NCBI GenBank assembly: GCA_964351625.1
Contig: CAYGOV010000008.1
Span: forward strand, 111,532-175,531
Origin: Marinoscillum sp964351625
GTDB taxonomy: Bacteria; Bacteroidota; Bacteroidia; Cytophagales; Cyclobacteriaceae
Length of the DNA: 64,000 bases
Reading direction: 5' to 3'
This document shows positions 18,453 through 28,706 of the stretch, in pieces. The translations under genes were made by a program, and so were the position numbers. The first letter of the stretch is position 1; every line of letters begins with the position of its first letter. Below the pieces are notes generated by a model. It worked only from the letters and a program-made list of their open reading frames with translations. It was not told where the DNA came from and ran no database searches.

Positions 18453-20291
18453 ATGGGTTTTTCAACTATTGATTACATCGTCTTTGGGATTTACTGTGCG
18501 GTGATTCTATTCATGGGACTATATGTCTCCCGGGACAAAAAAGGAGTGGAAAAGTCGGCAAACGACTATTTCCTTGCCAGTAACTCCCTCACTTGGTGGG
18601 CAATTGGAGCATCACTGATTGCTGCAAACATCTCTGCTGAGCACTTCATTGCCATGTCTGGCTCTGGATATGCTATTGGTTTGGGAATAGCAGCCTATGA
18701 GTGGCTAGCCGCTATTGCTTTGATATTGGTAGCTAAATATTTCCTTCCCGTCTTTCTGGAAAAGAAGATTTATACCATGCCTCAGTTTGTCAATGACAGG
18801 TTTAGTAAACTGGTAGGTTCTCTATTTGCTGGCTTTTGGATCTTGGTTTACATCTTCGTAAACCTTACTTCTGTGAGTTACCTAGGGGCCTTGGCTATGG
18901 AGAAAATCATGGGCGTGCCTTTGGTTTATGGTATTATCGGTTTGCTAGTGTTTTCAGGGATCTATTCCATCTACGGTGGCTTATCTTCTGTAGCTTGGAC
19001 AGATGTAATTCAGGTTATTTTCCTTATCGGAGGTGGTTTGGTAACCACATATATTTCTTTGGATGTATTGGGAAAAGGTGATGTTTTTCACGGTTTTGGG
19101 ACGCTTTACGAAGGAGCGAGGGATCATTTCTCAATGATTATCACGAAAGGCTCCAAGTCCGTCCCCGATGGTTCAGGAGGGCTTAAGGATGCCTACAATG
19201 ACTTGCCTGGATTGGCGGTAGTATTGGGATCCATGTGGTTGATCAATCTTGGATATTGGGGTTTCAATCAGTACATCATTCAAAAAGGATTAGCAGCTAA
19301 AACGCTTCAAGAAGCTAAGCGAGGATTGTTATTCGCTGGTTATTTGAAAATCATCATTCCTTTATTGGTGGTAATTCCGGGGATTGCAGCTTATGTGATT
19401 ACCAATGACCCAGAATTGGCAGCTAACACTGTTGGCGAGATTGGTAAGTCAGATGAAGCTTACCCATGGTTGTTGCAAAATTTTGTACCAGCGGGAGTAA
19501 GAGGATTGGCATTTGCAGCGCTTGTAGCGGCAGTTGTGTCTTCATTGGCATCTATGATCAATAGTACGTCGACGGTGTTCACTATGGATATCTACAAGGC
19601 TTACATCAAACCAAAAGCTACCGACAAGGAGTTGATCAGAACTGGTCGTTTGATGGCAGTAGTTGCTTTAATAATAGCAGTGATAGTCGCTCCATCATTG
19701 CAATCTTTAGATCAGGTATTCCAATATATCCAGATGGTAACAGGTTTTGTATATCCGGGGGTAGTTGTGGTATTTGGCTTAGGCTTGTTTTGGAAACAAA
19801 TCACCAACAAAGCAGCGCTTTGGACAGCTATCTTGACTTTGCCGACTGGCGTGTTCTTCTATCTGGTTACTCCAGAATTGCCTTTCATCTTGAGAATGGG
19901 CTATGTGTTTATGATCCTTTGTGTAGTGGCGTCCACTATCAGTTTTGTTGATAGAGGTGTTAAAATCAGCTCTATAGTGCCATCAGGCACTGTTCAGAAG
20001 AAACTTTTGAATATAAGCTATGTGCTGGCAGCAATTGGTTTGGTAGGTTTTGTTTTAGGAATTATCTATTCGTCTCCAATGTCAGATTATGGTTTCGAGG
20101 CGATTTTCGTGCTTTCTACGCTGTTTTTGATGCTGGGAATGGTGATCTATACCAATGCTAAAATGGATGTGCAAGACGCGAAAGCAATCTCTGTGCAGCC
20201 TACTTTGTTTCAAACAGATGTCGTGTTTAATGTTGGGGCAATTGGAATCGTAGCGATTGTGGTAGCCCTTTATGCAATTTTTTGGATGTAA
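18453..20291 (+). CDS. Sodium:solute symporter (SSS family), probable arabinose transporter
   Basis: A 612-aa polytopic membrane protein with about 14 hydrophobic helices, starting IDYIVFGIYCAVILFMGLYV. It contains the SSS core (FLASNSLTWWAIGASLIAAN, SAEHFIAMSGSGYAIGLGIA) and LASMINSTSTVFTMDIYK, matching SGLT/VSGLT-type sugar carriers. It couples sodium entry to sugar uptake across the inner membrane. Its position between araA and a mutarotase makes L-arabinose the likely substrate, though galactose or xylose are possible. Confidence 0.9.
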   Translation: MGFSTIDYIVFGIYCAVILFMGLYVSRDKKGVEKSANDYFLASNSLTWWAIGASLIAANISAEHFIAMSGSGYAIGLGIAAYEWLAAIALILVAKYFLPVFLEKKIYTMPQFVNDRFSKLVGSLFAGFWILVYIFVNLTSVSYLGALAMEKIMGVPLVYGIIGLLVFSGIYSIYGGLSSVAWTDVIQVIFLIGGGLVTTYISLDVLGKGDVFHGFGTLYEGARDHFSMIITKGSKSVPDGSGGLKDAYNDLPGLAVVLGSMWLINLGYWGFNQYIIQKGLAAKTLQEAKRGLLFAGYLKIIIPLLVVIPGIAAYVITNDPELAANTVGEIGKSDEAYPWLLQNFVPAGVRGLAFAALVAAVVSSLASMINSTSTVFTMDIYKAYIKPKATDKELIRTGRLMAVVALIIAVIVAPSLQSLDQVFQYIQMVTGFVYPGVVVVFGLGLFWKQITNKAALWTAILTLPTGVFFYLVTPELPFILRMGYVFMILCVVASTISFVDRGVKISSIVPSGTVQKKLLNISYVLAAIGLVGFVLGIIYSSPMSDYGFEAIFVLSTLFLMLGMVIYTNAKMDVQDAKAISVQPTLFQTDVVFNVGAIGIVAIVVALYAIFWM

Positions 20292-20294
20292 TCA

Positions 20295-21428
20295 ATGAAC
20301 GTTATGAATAGAATAATCATCAGTTTTCTTGTCGTTGGCATGCTTGCATTTTCATGTAAGGAAAAGCCAAAGAGCAGTTTGAGTCAATCATCCTTTGGAA
20401 CATTTGAAGGGAAAGAAGTAACTCTTGTGGATGTAGCATTCGAGGGTGGACTCAAAGCCAGTCTCACCAATTATGGAGGAATCATTACTTCGCTTTCAGT
20501 ACCTGATAAGTCAGGAGAATTGAAAGATGTAGTCCTCGGTTATGACAATCTGGATGGATACTTAGAAGTAACACCATATTTCGGCGCTTTGATTGGTCGC
20601 TTCGGAAATAGGATTGCTGATGGCCGCTTTACTCTGGATAGCGTGGAGTATGTGTTAGCAACGAACAATGACCCAAATCATTTGCATGGTGGCGTTCAAG
20701 GATTTGATAAAGTTCTTTGGGAAATCGCTGCTACAGACCTTAAGGATGACCAAATCGTAATCTCCTTGAAGTACCTAAGTGCAGATGGTGAAGAAGGTTA
20801 TCCAGGGAATCTTGAAGTGTTTGTGGACTATATTTTCACACCAAACAGCTTTTTGATCAACTATAAGGCGAGCACAGATAAAGCAACAGTTGTGAATCTG
20901 ACGCAGCATACTTATTTCAATCTTTCGGGAGAAAGTGGAGATATCCTAGATCATGAATTACAAATAAACGCAGATCAATATCTACCTGTGGACAGTACGC
21001 TGATTCCAACTGGAGAATTGAGAGCTGTAGAAGGTGGAGCGTTTGATTTTACTTCCTTCAAAGAGATTGGTAAGGAGATCAATGAAGCTGATGAGCAGCT
21101 GGCATACGGTCTTGGCTATGATCACTGTTGGATCTTGAATGGTGGCATGACAAAGGATTTGCGTCAAGTAGCCAGTCTGAAGCATGGTGGATCAGGAATC
21201 AAAATGGATGTATACACAGTAGAGCCGGCCTTGCAGTTTTATTCTGGTAATTTCCTTGATGGAACGATCACAGGAAAAGATGGAATCGTCTATAATTATC
21301 GATACGGACTTTGTTTAGAGACGCAACATTACCCAGATTCTCCAAATCAAACTGAGTTTCCAAGTGTCGTCTTGAGACCAGGAGAGCTATACGAAACTTC
21401 AACAAAGTATGTTTTTGGTCTAGAGTAG
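20295..21428 (+). CDS. galM: Aldose 1-epimerase (mutarotase), probable lipoprotein
   Basis: The 377-aa protein interconverts alpha and beta anomers of aldoses. Active-site histidines are in NNDPNHLHGGVQGFDKVLWE and LTQHTYFNLSGE, with a C-terminal glutamate in CLETQHYPDSPNQTEFPS. The N-terminus (IIISFLVVGMLAFSC) is a lipoprotein signal with the cysteine at about residue 21, so it acts outside the cytoplasm, next to the point of sugar uptake. ATG at 20,295 follows the symporter by 3 bp; ATG at 20,304 is an alternative. It is the last gene of the arabinose operon. Confidence 0.92.
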   Translation: MNVMNRIIISFLVVGMLAFSCKEKPKSSLSQSSFGTFEGKEVTLVDVAFEGGLKASLTNYGGIITSLSVPDKSGELKDVVLGYDNLDGYLEVTPYFGALIGRFGNRIADGRFTLDSVEYVLATNNDPNHLHGGVQGFDKVLWEIAATDLKDDQIVISLKYLSADGEEGYPGNLEVFVDYIFTPNSFLINYKASTDKATVVNLTQHTYFNLSGESGDILDHELQINADQYLPVDSTLIPTGELRAVEGGAFDFTSFKEIGKEINEADEQLAYGLGYDHCWILNGGMTKDLRQVASLKHGGSGIKMDVYTVEPALQFYSGNFLDGTITGKDGIVYNYRYGLCLETQHYPDSPNQTEFPSVVLRPGELYETSTKYVFGLE

Positions 21429-21487
21429 ATTCAAAAGTCTTGTAGTTTTTAGTAAGTGAGCAAGCAGCATAAAGATTAGATTAAGGA

Positions 21488-21516
21488 AAACCCAGGCCAG
21501 AGTGTCTGGGTTTTTT
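21488..21516 (+). terminator. Rho-independent terminator of the arabinose operon
   Basis: AAACCCAG and CTGGGTTT can pair around a 10-nt loop, with the last Ts belonging to a run of six. It lies 60 bp after the mutarotase stop. Confidence 0.88.
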
Positions 21517-21684
21517 GTTTAATCAAACCAGGGTTAGTGGGAATGGCAGAAGAATATTAATTAGGCAATTGAATATTATGAAAAAATAGGGGGAATAGGG
21601 GTCAATATATAAAACCATAAACTTTGTTAAAGGCCAAAAGGTAATTGTTTAGGTCGCATTAATTTAGATGCTAACTCTTTGCCT

Positions 21685-24094
21685 ATGCTTTCTCTACCAC
21701 AGATACTTCGCCACTTTAAAAGGCACTCTTTCCAAACGACGCTCATTATCTCAGGCATGCTACTAGCAATGGTTACTAGTTTGCTTATTAAAGGCTGGAT
21801 CGACTATCAGCAATCTTACGACAGCCATTATCCTGAAGATATTTATCGGGTGACCATCGCTTATCGATCTGATAATGGCATCCAACAATGGTGGGCTCGG
21901 GTGAATGTAGGCTGGATCAATGAACTTCCAGCAGCTATACCGGAAGTAAAACAACTCATTAGATTTCAATCATTTCGTCCCAGAAACGTCATAGTCGGTG
22001 AGTCAAAATTCAAAGAAGAGTACGCATATTCGGTTGACTCAGAGATATTTGAAATGTTTGACCTGAAGTTTATAGAAGGAAATAATACTGCATTGAATGG
22101 ACCACAATCGGTCGTGCTCACAGAAGCTACAGCTATCAAATACTTTGGCAACAGCCAAGCAGCTATGCATCAGCAAATGATACTGGATAGCCCGCCCAAT
22201 CAGCAAGAATATGTAGTAACGGGTGTAATCGCCAACCCACCAAAGAATACCCATCTGCCCATCACATTACTGAGCAGGATAAACCGCCCCGAGGATAGAT
22301 TGGGATGGGCGTATGTTTATCTTAAAATCAAAAATCCGGAGAACCTTTCTAACATTCAGTCCTCTGTGGACGCTTTTATTGCAGCGCATCACGACTCAGA
22401 AGAAGTGTCTGTTTCACTGGACTTTATGCCAATCAAGGATATTTATATGCATTCTCATGCTTCACGTGAGATTATCTCACCATGTCAGCCAAAAGTCATT
22501 CGCATTTTTAGCTGGGTGCTGGGGCTGCTTATATTGATTGGCGCGTCCAATTTTGTACTTTTTAATAGTACCAAGATACTCAGCCGGTACAAGTCTTTGA
22601 ACCTAAGAAAGATTCTTGGTGCTTCCAGCCGATCTCTGAAAGCACAGATGCTACTGGAAGCATTGGTGATCCTGACGGTCACATTCGTACTCGCTGTAGG
22701 CTTAGTTTATATCCTGCTACCTTTCACAGAGACTTTCTTTAGTACCTCGTTTAGGTTCGACCTACCATTGATTTTCACCATAGGAGGGTGGTTCTGCTTG
22801 TCGAGTCTTGTAGGTATTGGTTTATACCTATGGCTCTTTACAAGTTTACGTCCAGAGCTGAAGCCAAAAGAGCTCCTTCAGAGGAGAAGTTTCGGAGTAC
22901 GTGAAGCACTCTTAGCTACCCAGTTTGCACTCACTTTTGGAATTTTAACCAGCTTTCTGTTTATCAATCATCAGCTTGATTTTATGTTAAGTTCGACCAA
23001 TGGACTGAACACAAATCAGGTACTAGCACTGACCAACTTTCATACAGAAGTCTCTGATGAGCTAGCTGCATATCAGCAGGATAATAGCTGGGATACGTGC
23101 TAGCGCTGGATTGATGCAACTTCCTTCAACGGCCATTCAGGACGTAGGACGTGTGACACTCACAGGAGTGTATACAGATCAAAATGGACCCATGATGGAT
23201 GTACAGGTTATTGATGAGTCATATTTTGATGTGCTGGAAGTGCCTTTTATAGCGGGCAATATTTTTCCCGATCATTTGCTTAAACAGCAAGTCAATAAAG
23301 AGACACTAGGGAATCATGAAACACTTTCATTCATGGAACAGATTAATGCCAAACGTCAAGCATATATCATCAATGAATCAGCGGCAAGGAAGCTTGGGTT
23401 TATTGATCCTGAAGATGCTATTCAGCAGCAGATCACTTGGTCGAACGGCGCTATAAATCTCCAACCGGGACCAATTGTGGGTGTGGTCGCTGATTATCAT
23501 CAGGAGGGTTTTGCTCAGGAGATTGACCCAACAGTGTTTATCTATGAGCCGATGCTCTTTCAAAATTTGCTGGTGAAAATTGAATCGGCCAGCCCAACGC
23601 AGATGATAAATCAACTAGAAACTGCTTGGAATAATCGATTCTCTGAGTTGCCTTTCGAATACACAATTCTAGATCATGATTATGAACAGCTGTATGCACA
23701 GGAGCAGTCGGCGAGAAATCTATTCTCAGTATTTACTATGGTAGCCATGCTGATGTTGATCACAGGACTGATTGGGGTGCTGAGCTTTGAACTACAGCGT
23801 AAGTTGAAAGTTCTGGCAATTCGCAAAGTACTGGGGGCGCATTTCTGGAACCTTATGATTTGGATAAGCAAACCATACTGGAAGATGATCGCTGGTTCTT
23901 TTTTAGTGGTCGTACCGATTTGTTATTTTCTGCTGCAGGATTGGATCTCGAGTTACGCTTATCGTGCGACACCAGATTTCAGTATCTGGCTCATTCCAAT
24001 TATCACTGTGAGCGTTTTGTTACTAGTAGTTTGTGGGTTTATCGTTCGTAGATTCTCCATGATCAATCCAGCAGACGTACTCAGGAGCGAATAG
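21685..24094 (+). pseudogene. MacB/FtsX-like ABC transporter permease, frameshifted
   Basis: Two adjoining frames together make one about 800-aa permease with two MacB_PCD/FtsX modules. The first (21,685-23,103; TTG at 21,679 also possible) has an N-terminal helix, a periplasmic domain (QSVVLTEATAIKYFGNS) and membrane helices. The second continues with QVIDESYFDVLEVPFIAG, YIINESAARKLGF and a last four-helix FtsX block ending INPADVLRSE. The join is a +1 shift near 23,089: the first frame runs into DNSWDTC-stop, whereas skipping one T gives DNS then GIRASAGLMQLPS, which reads on without a break. No ATPase gene is adjacent. It is either a decayed gene or a sequencing error. Confidence 0.85.
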
Positions 24095-24435
24095 ATTCCT
24101 GTAGCAACACTAATCACATCGGAAGTGAATTAGGAAAATCACCAATATTTTGTTTAACTAAACTAGAGGTGACTTAAACGCACATAAATAACACAAATAC
24201 AGATAGTTATGATATGATTATTAAAGCGAGCAGGATAGGTATTCAAAAACACAACTTAACATAATATAAATTATATAACTCTTTATAGTGTGTGGTTTTA
24301 ACGTCGATGGCTGATACTATTACCAAAACTCATAGCGAGTTAGCTTTCATTGACTGTCTGAAATCATGGAGATCTGGAACAGTGCTTTAAGAAGCAAAGT
24401 AAACTGCCGATTTGGTGCACTAAAAATCCAAGTAG
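24095..24435. other. Gene-free stretch, left flank of mobile element
   Basis: About 340 AT-rich bases between the permease and the 3' end of the transposition operon. No ORF, RNA gene or clear terminator is seen. The left end of the element should lie here, but I could not match a convincing terminal inverted repeat to the right side. Confidence 0.5.
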
Positions 24436-25074
24436 TCAATTTCGCATCATTGTATTATAGTGAACAGAATCTACTAATCTTAGCTTCACTAGTAAATCAA
24501 TATGACTATCACAGGAGAAATATTCTTTAAGAAACTCTCGAACTCCACGAATTCTTCCATTCCTTAAATAATGAAACCTCCCAAAGATTAGCTTTAGCTT
24601 AGTTGCTGTTAAGACTATCTCAAAGCCATTCATTACCAGAAACAAATTCAAGCAATTCAGTGAATTACTTGTATTCAACTTCTGAAATATATTCTGTGAT
24701 TTTTGTGTCCTAGTCATGGATCTGATCAGATCTTGGCAATAGCTATTCTGTGATATAATCTTGAGTTTACCACCAGAATAAAACAATGTTTCAATCTTTT
24801 GTGAATGTATTATCTGGAAATTTAGAGCTTGATTGATGTCAACTCCTTGTATTACTATAAGGATCAGTAGTATTTGTAATTCAGTGAATAATTCTTCGTT
24901 ACTCTCTAAATGGATATCATCAAGTAATTTCAGGATTTCAAGAACATCCTTGTTGTCAGGTAGTTTGTCATTCTCTTCAAATACTACATCTATACCCCAA
25001 TTTAATTGTTGTTTCAAAACCGACAATTGATCCTCAATACAATACCTTGGGTATGAGCGATTAATCAGTACCAT
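24436..25074 (-). CDS. Unrecognised protein, last gene of the transposition operon
   Basis: This 212-aa protein has no motif I recognise. It is largely helical and rich in leucine, isoleucine and asparagine, with no zinc-finger cysteines such as TniQ/TnsD would show and no signal peptide. Its start overlaps the end of the AAA+ ATPase gene by 14 bp, so the two are translationally coupled. In Mu/Tn7-type elements a gene in this place often encodes a target-selection or regulatory factor; that role is inferred from position alone. Confidence 0.65.
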   Translation of the reverse strand: MVLINRSYPRYCIEDQLSVLKQQLNWGIDVVFEENDKLPDNKDVLEILKLLDDIHLESNEELFTELQILLILIVIQGVDINQALNFQIIHSQKIETLFYSGGKLKIISQNSYCQDLIRSMTRTQKSQNIFQKLNTSNSLNCLNLFLVMNGFEIVLTATKLKLIFGRFHYLRNGRIRGVREFLKEYFSCDSHIDLLVKLRLVDSVHYNTMMRN

Positions 25075-25747
25075 CTTTTCTTAATTTTGGGGTGATTCCA
25101 TTGGCTATCCAATAGTTCTTAATTTTCGTTTCTACGTCTCTAAAATTTTTACAACCTTGTACAAGTTCAGGTATTTGTTTCTCGTTAAATCCATTGACCT
25201 TAAAAACACCGACTAATTCTTGTGGTGATGGCTCCTTCAGTTTGATCCAGACATCTACTCGAGACATAAACTCTCTAGTGCCATATTTATTTTTTTCTGC
25301 ATACTTCTGTAAGTCTCTATAAAAGGGTTCATATGGGCCCGCAAGTACTAACGCTGAATTCTCCTTAATATGCTTCCAAAAATCTCTAATGTACCTTAAC
25401 ATGGACATTTTGAAATTACCTGCTTCATCAATTATGTACATGGACTTTGTATTCAGTTTCTTGATAACATTGGAATTATCTCTTATTGCGTAAAACACTT
25501 TATTAGTCTGCCTATCCTTGATGTTAAACTTGGAAAGCATTTCATTAAAGAATATGGTAGTGTCCATTGACGCATCTATTTCATCAACAAATACATTTGG
25601 ATTCTGTGATGCAAAGAGTTTGAAGAACGCAGATTTACCCCAACCTTCGTTTCCAAGGACTACAACCATTTGATGATTTTCGTAGGCTCTGGTTAAGGCT
25701 TCGATTAGTGTTTTGTAATTGTTTGATTCTATCCAGTCAATTTCCAT
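25061..25747 (-). CDS. MuB/TnsC-like AAA+ ATPase (transposition target protein)
   Basis: The 228-aa protein has a Walker A in GNEGWGKSAFFK (about residue 32) and a Walker B in MYIIDEAGNFK (about residue 100), followed by a sensor-like segment (ENSALVLAGPYEP). Such short AAA+ proteins bind DNA, pick the target and activate a DDE transposase, as MuB, TnsC, TniB and IstB do. It lies 36 bp after the transposase. The size and the GxxGxGKS loop fit MuB-like proteins of Bacteroidota transposons. The ATPase itself looks intact although the transposase is broken. Confidence 0.8.
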   Translation of the reverse strand: MEIDWIESNNYKTLIEALTRAYENHQMVVVLGNEGWGKSAFFKLFASQNPNVFVDEIDASMDTTIFFNEMLSKFNIKDRQTNKVFYAIRDNSNVIKKLNTKSMYIIDEAGNFKMSMLRYIRDFWKHIKENSALVLAGPYEPFYRDLQKYAEKNKYGTREFMSRVDVWIKLKEPSPQELVGVFKVNGFNEKQIPELVQGCKNFRDVETKIKNYWIANGITPKLRKDGTD

Positions 25748-25783
25748 GATTATTGTGTTTTAATTGTTGGTAATGTTTGCTAC

Positions 25784-27556
25784 CTATTTTTTTAACAGTT
25801 TTAGCTTAAACTCCTTCGGTACTTGGGTCTCTACAGAATTGGTTGGGAATTCGACTAGTGGTTCTTCTTGTCCGGAAGTAGATTCTTCATTAATCAGTCT
25901 CCTTGTAAACTCATTTTGAGTTTCTATCTCATCTTGTTTGTTATCATGTATTCTCAGAACCTCGTAACTCAAGGAATTCGAAAAGGCTGCATTAACTACC
26001 TCTTCCTTTCTCTCTATATCTTTGATTAACTGCTTGAACCTATTTTCACGAGCTGCATATTCCTCAAAGTATTTTTGTTGTTGTGAAGAAGTTCTCTGAC
26101 TGATCATAAAAGGAATTTTCTCCATCACCGATAGACTCATCAGATACTCCAAATTCTCATTGAAAAGGTGGATTTCTTTCAGGTCTGAGGTGTCATATGA
26201 AATGTTTATTTCTTTTATGTTTTCGCCTTGAATCCCTGGTATTTGATAGTAATATGTCGAGCCCTCACATTCAATTTTAATTTCACTATTTTCGACTTTT
26301 GCAGACCTGAATGTAGACGTTATGGCAACCTTGTCTGATTTTAGTAGCGGTAAGACTTTATCTTCATTGAAAAGCCTTTTAAATCTCATTTGAGCTGATT
26401 CAACATTGTCAAATACCTCATGTTGATAATTATTAATAAGGAAATCAATATCTAAGACCAACTCCTCATATGTCGCAAGATTAGATCTATCTCCTATTTT
26501 TTCTTTCAGTTTAATTTTTGAAGTATGTCTTGAGTCAATATGATTTGTTGTAATTCCCAACCCAATGTAATGTTCGTGATACGAACATATAGATTGAGCA
26601 AAAGTCTTATTAAACGATTAAACATGAGGTTTTCCTTGTGGATCGTGAGTAACAATCCACTGTACTCCCCTTTTTGTTGTCAGTGTTTCTACTATTTTAA
26701 AGTCCTTTTCATAAGTGGATGCTCCATCACGAGTTATCTGGAGAGGTAGAAATGAATAGTTTTCAAAGTATCTTCTAAACGCATTTTTGGCAACTACTGA
26801 TTTTTCATAGAGGCCGTGTGCATAACCTAGAACTAGACGGGATGTAACGTCTAATATGATGAACAAAACTAAAAAATCTATCTTCTTCAGTTTGACGTTA
26901 TTAAATGGGATTTGGAGTCTGCTTCCGTCAATTTCTAAAAGTTGTCCTGCGAATTCTGGCTTAGTGAAATGTTGTTGTTTTGACGTGTTGTCGCGATACC
27001 ATTCTTTTCCGTTTCGGATAGGACGAAGCCTACTTTGGACTTTTGGCTGAGCAAAATGCTTCTTTATATGATCGATGGTTAATTCATCAATTCTATGTTT
27101 TTTAGCTTTGATCTTGACCTTTTTATATATCTCTGGATATTTACATAAGCTTTTGGCGTACAACACTTCTGCATAATCAATTAGGATTGGGTTAGACGTG
27201 CGTGATTCATATCTTGGTACTCCTTTAGCACTATGAATTATGACTTCCTGAATAGTTCTGCAATTCATTTTTTTAAGCTTGGAACTGAAGTAGTCATAGT
27301 TTTCTGGTATTCCATCATTTTCGAGCTCCCTTAAGTTCCTATGGATGTCTTTCAGGAAGCAACCTCTCTCTTTTCTGGATTGACTGGTCAAATTAAGGGT
27401 ATAGTGATATATGGCATGTAGTTTGGCTTTTATTTCTAATTCCTCTCCATTGTAAAACGAGTCGTAGAAACGCTCAAATTTCTTATGATATCGAGTGGCA
27501 TAAGCCATTACATCCTCGCAAAATGACTGCTCATTATAGGTAAATTTATAGGCCAT
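25784..27556 (-). pseudogene. Mu/TnsB-type DDE transposase with TAA in place of the catalytic glutamate
   Basis: One continuous frame of about 590 codons is split by a single in-frame TAA at 26,618-26,620. The N-terminal part has helical DNA-binding regions and an rve core: first aspartate in LLEIDGSRLQIPF and second in LQITRDGASTYEK. Exactly 35 residues after the second aspartate, after DPQGKPHV, the codon expected to be Glu (GAA) is TAA. Behind it the frame continues SFNKTFAQS, then reaches ITTNHIDSRHTSKIK and a Mu-transposase-like C-terminal domain. ATG 27,556 is preferred over the upstream TTG (27,631) because it overlaps the preceding stop. Without readthrough the enzyme lacks its third catalytic residue and its C-terminus. 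Confidence 0.88.
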
Positions 27557-28010
27557 TGTTAAATGATTTGATTTCGTTTGCCCTATTCCTTTTGGAAACC
27601 CTCCTACCTCGATGATTGACTTTAAATTCAAGTAAATCCTGCCAGATATGGATTATTTCTTCAACATTTGATTTCGATATTGATATATTATCCTCAAGGA
27701 AGAGTAACTCAGAATCATGCTCTGAAATCAATTCCAGAATTGGTACCAAAGCTTCCACCTTATTGAACAGGAAAAATATGTTAACGCAATAGATCTGAAG
27801 ACCCTTCTCGCTCCCAATCACCTCAATCAATTCAGATAGCCCTTGGAGCTCAGAATTATATGAACTATGAATGTCTTGATATATTGTCTCGCATCCTAGT
27901 TCTTCAAGTATTTCAATTTGAGGTCTAAAGTCACCTGTATTACTATCAATGATCGCATATCCCAGTTTAGATTTCGAATGATCAGAATCTTTAAATTTAC
28001 TATTTATCAT
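27546..28010 (-). CDS. Degenerate serine-recombinase-like protein B
   Basis: A 154-aa protein with the layout of a resolvase N-terminal domain: a first strand LGYAIIDSNTGDFRPQIEIL with a serine where resolvases have RVS, then an alternating strand/helix pattern to LLFLEDNISI. The arginines needed for catalysis are missing (a resolvase has DRLxR; here FFLFNKV), and there is no DNA-binding recombinase domain, only a short basic tail. It overlaps the transposase start by 11 bp and follows its paralogue A by 8 bp. Likely non-catalytic, perhaps a regulator or DNA-bridging factor; this is inference. Confidence 0.6.
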   Translation of the reverse strand: MINSKFKDSDHSKSKLGYAIIDSNTGDFRPQIEILEELGCETIYQDIHSSYNSELQGLSELIEVIGSEKGLQIYCVNIFFLFNKVEALVPILELISEHDSELLFLEDNISISKSNVEEIIHIWQDLLEFKVNHRGRRVSKRNRANEIKSFNNGL

Positions 28011-28018
28011 ACCGTATG

Positions 28019-28600
28019 TTATATATCTATTTTCCCGTCTTTACCCCACTTACAGTACTTATAGAAAGTACCTTGAGTGACCTGAGTAATCTCCATTATC
28101 TCACTGTTGGATAGCCTTCCTTCTAGTTTAAGCGACCAAACTTTTCTAGCATTTCTAAGTGTGCTGTCTCTCACTCCCTTTGCTGTTCTACGAGTGATGC
28201 CTTTATCTTCATTTTCTTTTCTGGTTTGCTTTCTTTTTGCATCGATTTGCTCTGCGTAGATTCTATCAAATACTTTCAGATGCAATTTGAATACTTCAAT
28301 ACCTTGTCCCTGTGTATCGATGGTTTGGTCAATACAAATGAGGTGAATGGATCTCTCCATCAGCAATTGTATTACTTCTATTAGGTGCGAGAATGAGGTA
28401 GCCAAAAAACTCAACTTACGAACCACCACGATATCATTAGGTCTACTCAATGAAATCAACCTATTGAACTCGGGATATTCTTTCCCGCAATTATAAAAAT
28501 CCATAAATACTACCGAACATCCATTTGATGTGAGATATTCAGATTCCTCAATAATATCGGTAGCATCTCGATGGAAAAGTACATATCCTAGTTTTCTCAT
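28019..28600 (-). CDS. Degenerate serine-recombinase-like protein A with C-terminal HTH
   Basis: From ATG 28,600 (a TTG at 28,624 is in frame upstream) this 193-aa protein follows the resolvase fold: MRKLGYVLFHRDATDI where resolvases read Y-RVSTxDQ, then DIVVVRKLSFLATSFSHLIE where they have the DRLxRS helix, and a C-terminal Hin-like HTH (GRLSNSEIMEITQVTQGTFY). The nucleophilic serine of the first strand and the key arginines are not conserved, so strand exchange is unlikely, but DNA binding is plausible. It is the first gene of the transposition operon and is divergent from the XRE gene at 28,707. Confidence 0.7.
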   Translation of the reverse strand: MRKLGYVLFHRDATDIIEESEYLTSNGCSVVFMDFYNCGKEYPEFNRLISLSRPNDIVVVRKLSFLATSFSHLIEVIQLLMERSIHLICIDQTIDTQGQGIEVFKLHLKVFDRIYAEQIDAKRKQTRKENEDKGITRRTAKGVRDSTLRNARKVWSLKLEGRLSNSEIMEITQVTQGTFYKYCKWGKDGKIDI

Positions 28601-28706
28601 TTGAGAATGTAAAGTCTTACTCAAATTGAAAATCTCAAAGGGAATTCATTGCCACTTTCATATATGTGAAATAAATCACTATAATTACCCTAATATTTTC
28701 ATATAC

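Noticed and set aside
24436..25074. TniQ/TnsD identity for the last gene of the transposition operon
   Set aside because: No zinc-binding cysteine/histidine pattern and no TniQ-like N-terminus could be seen.
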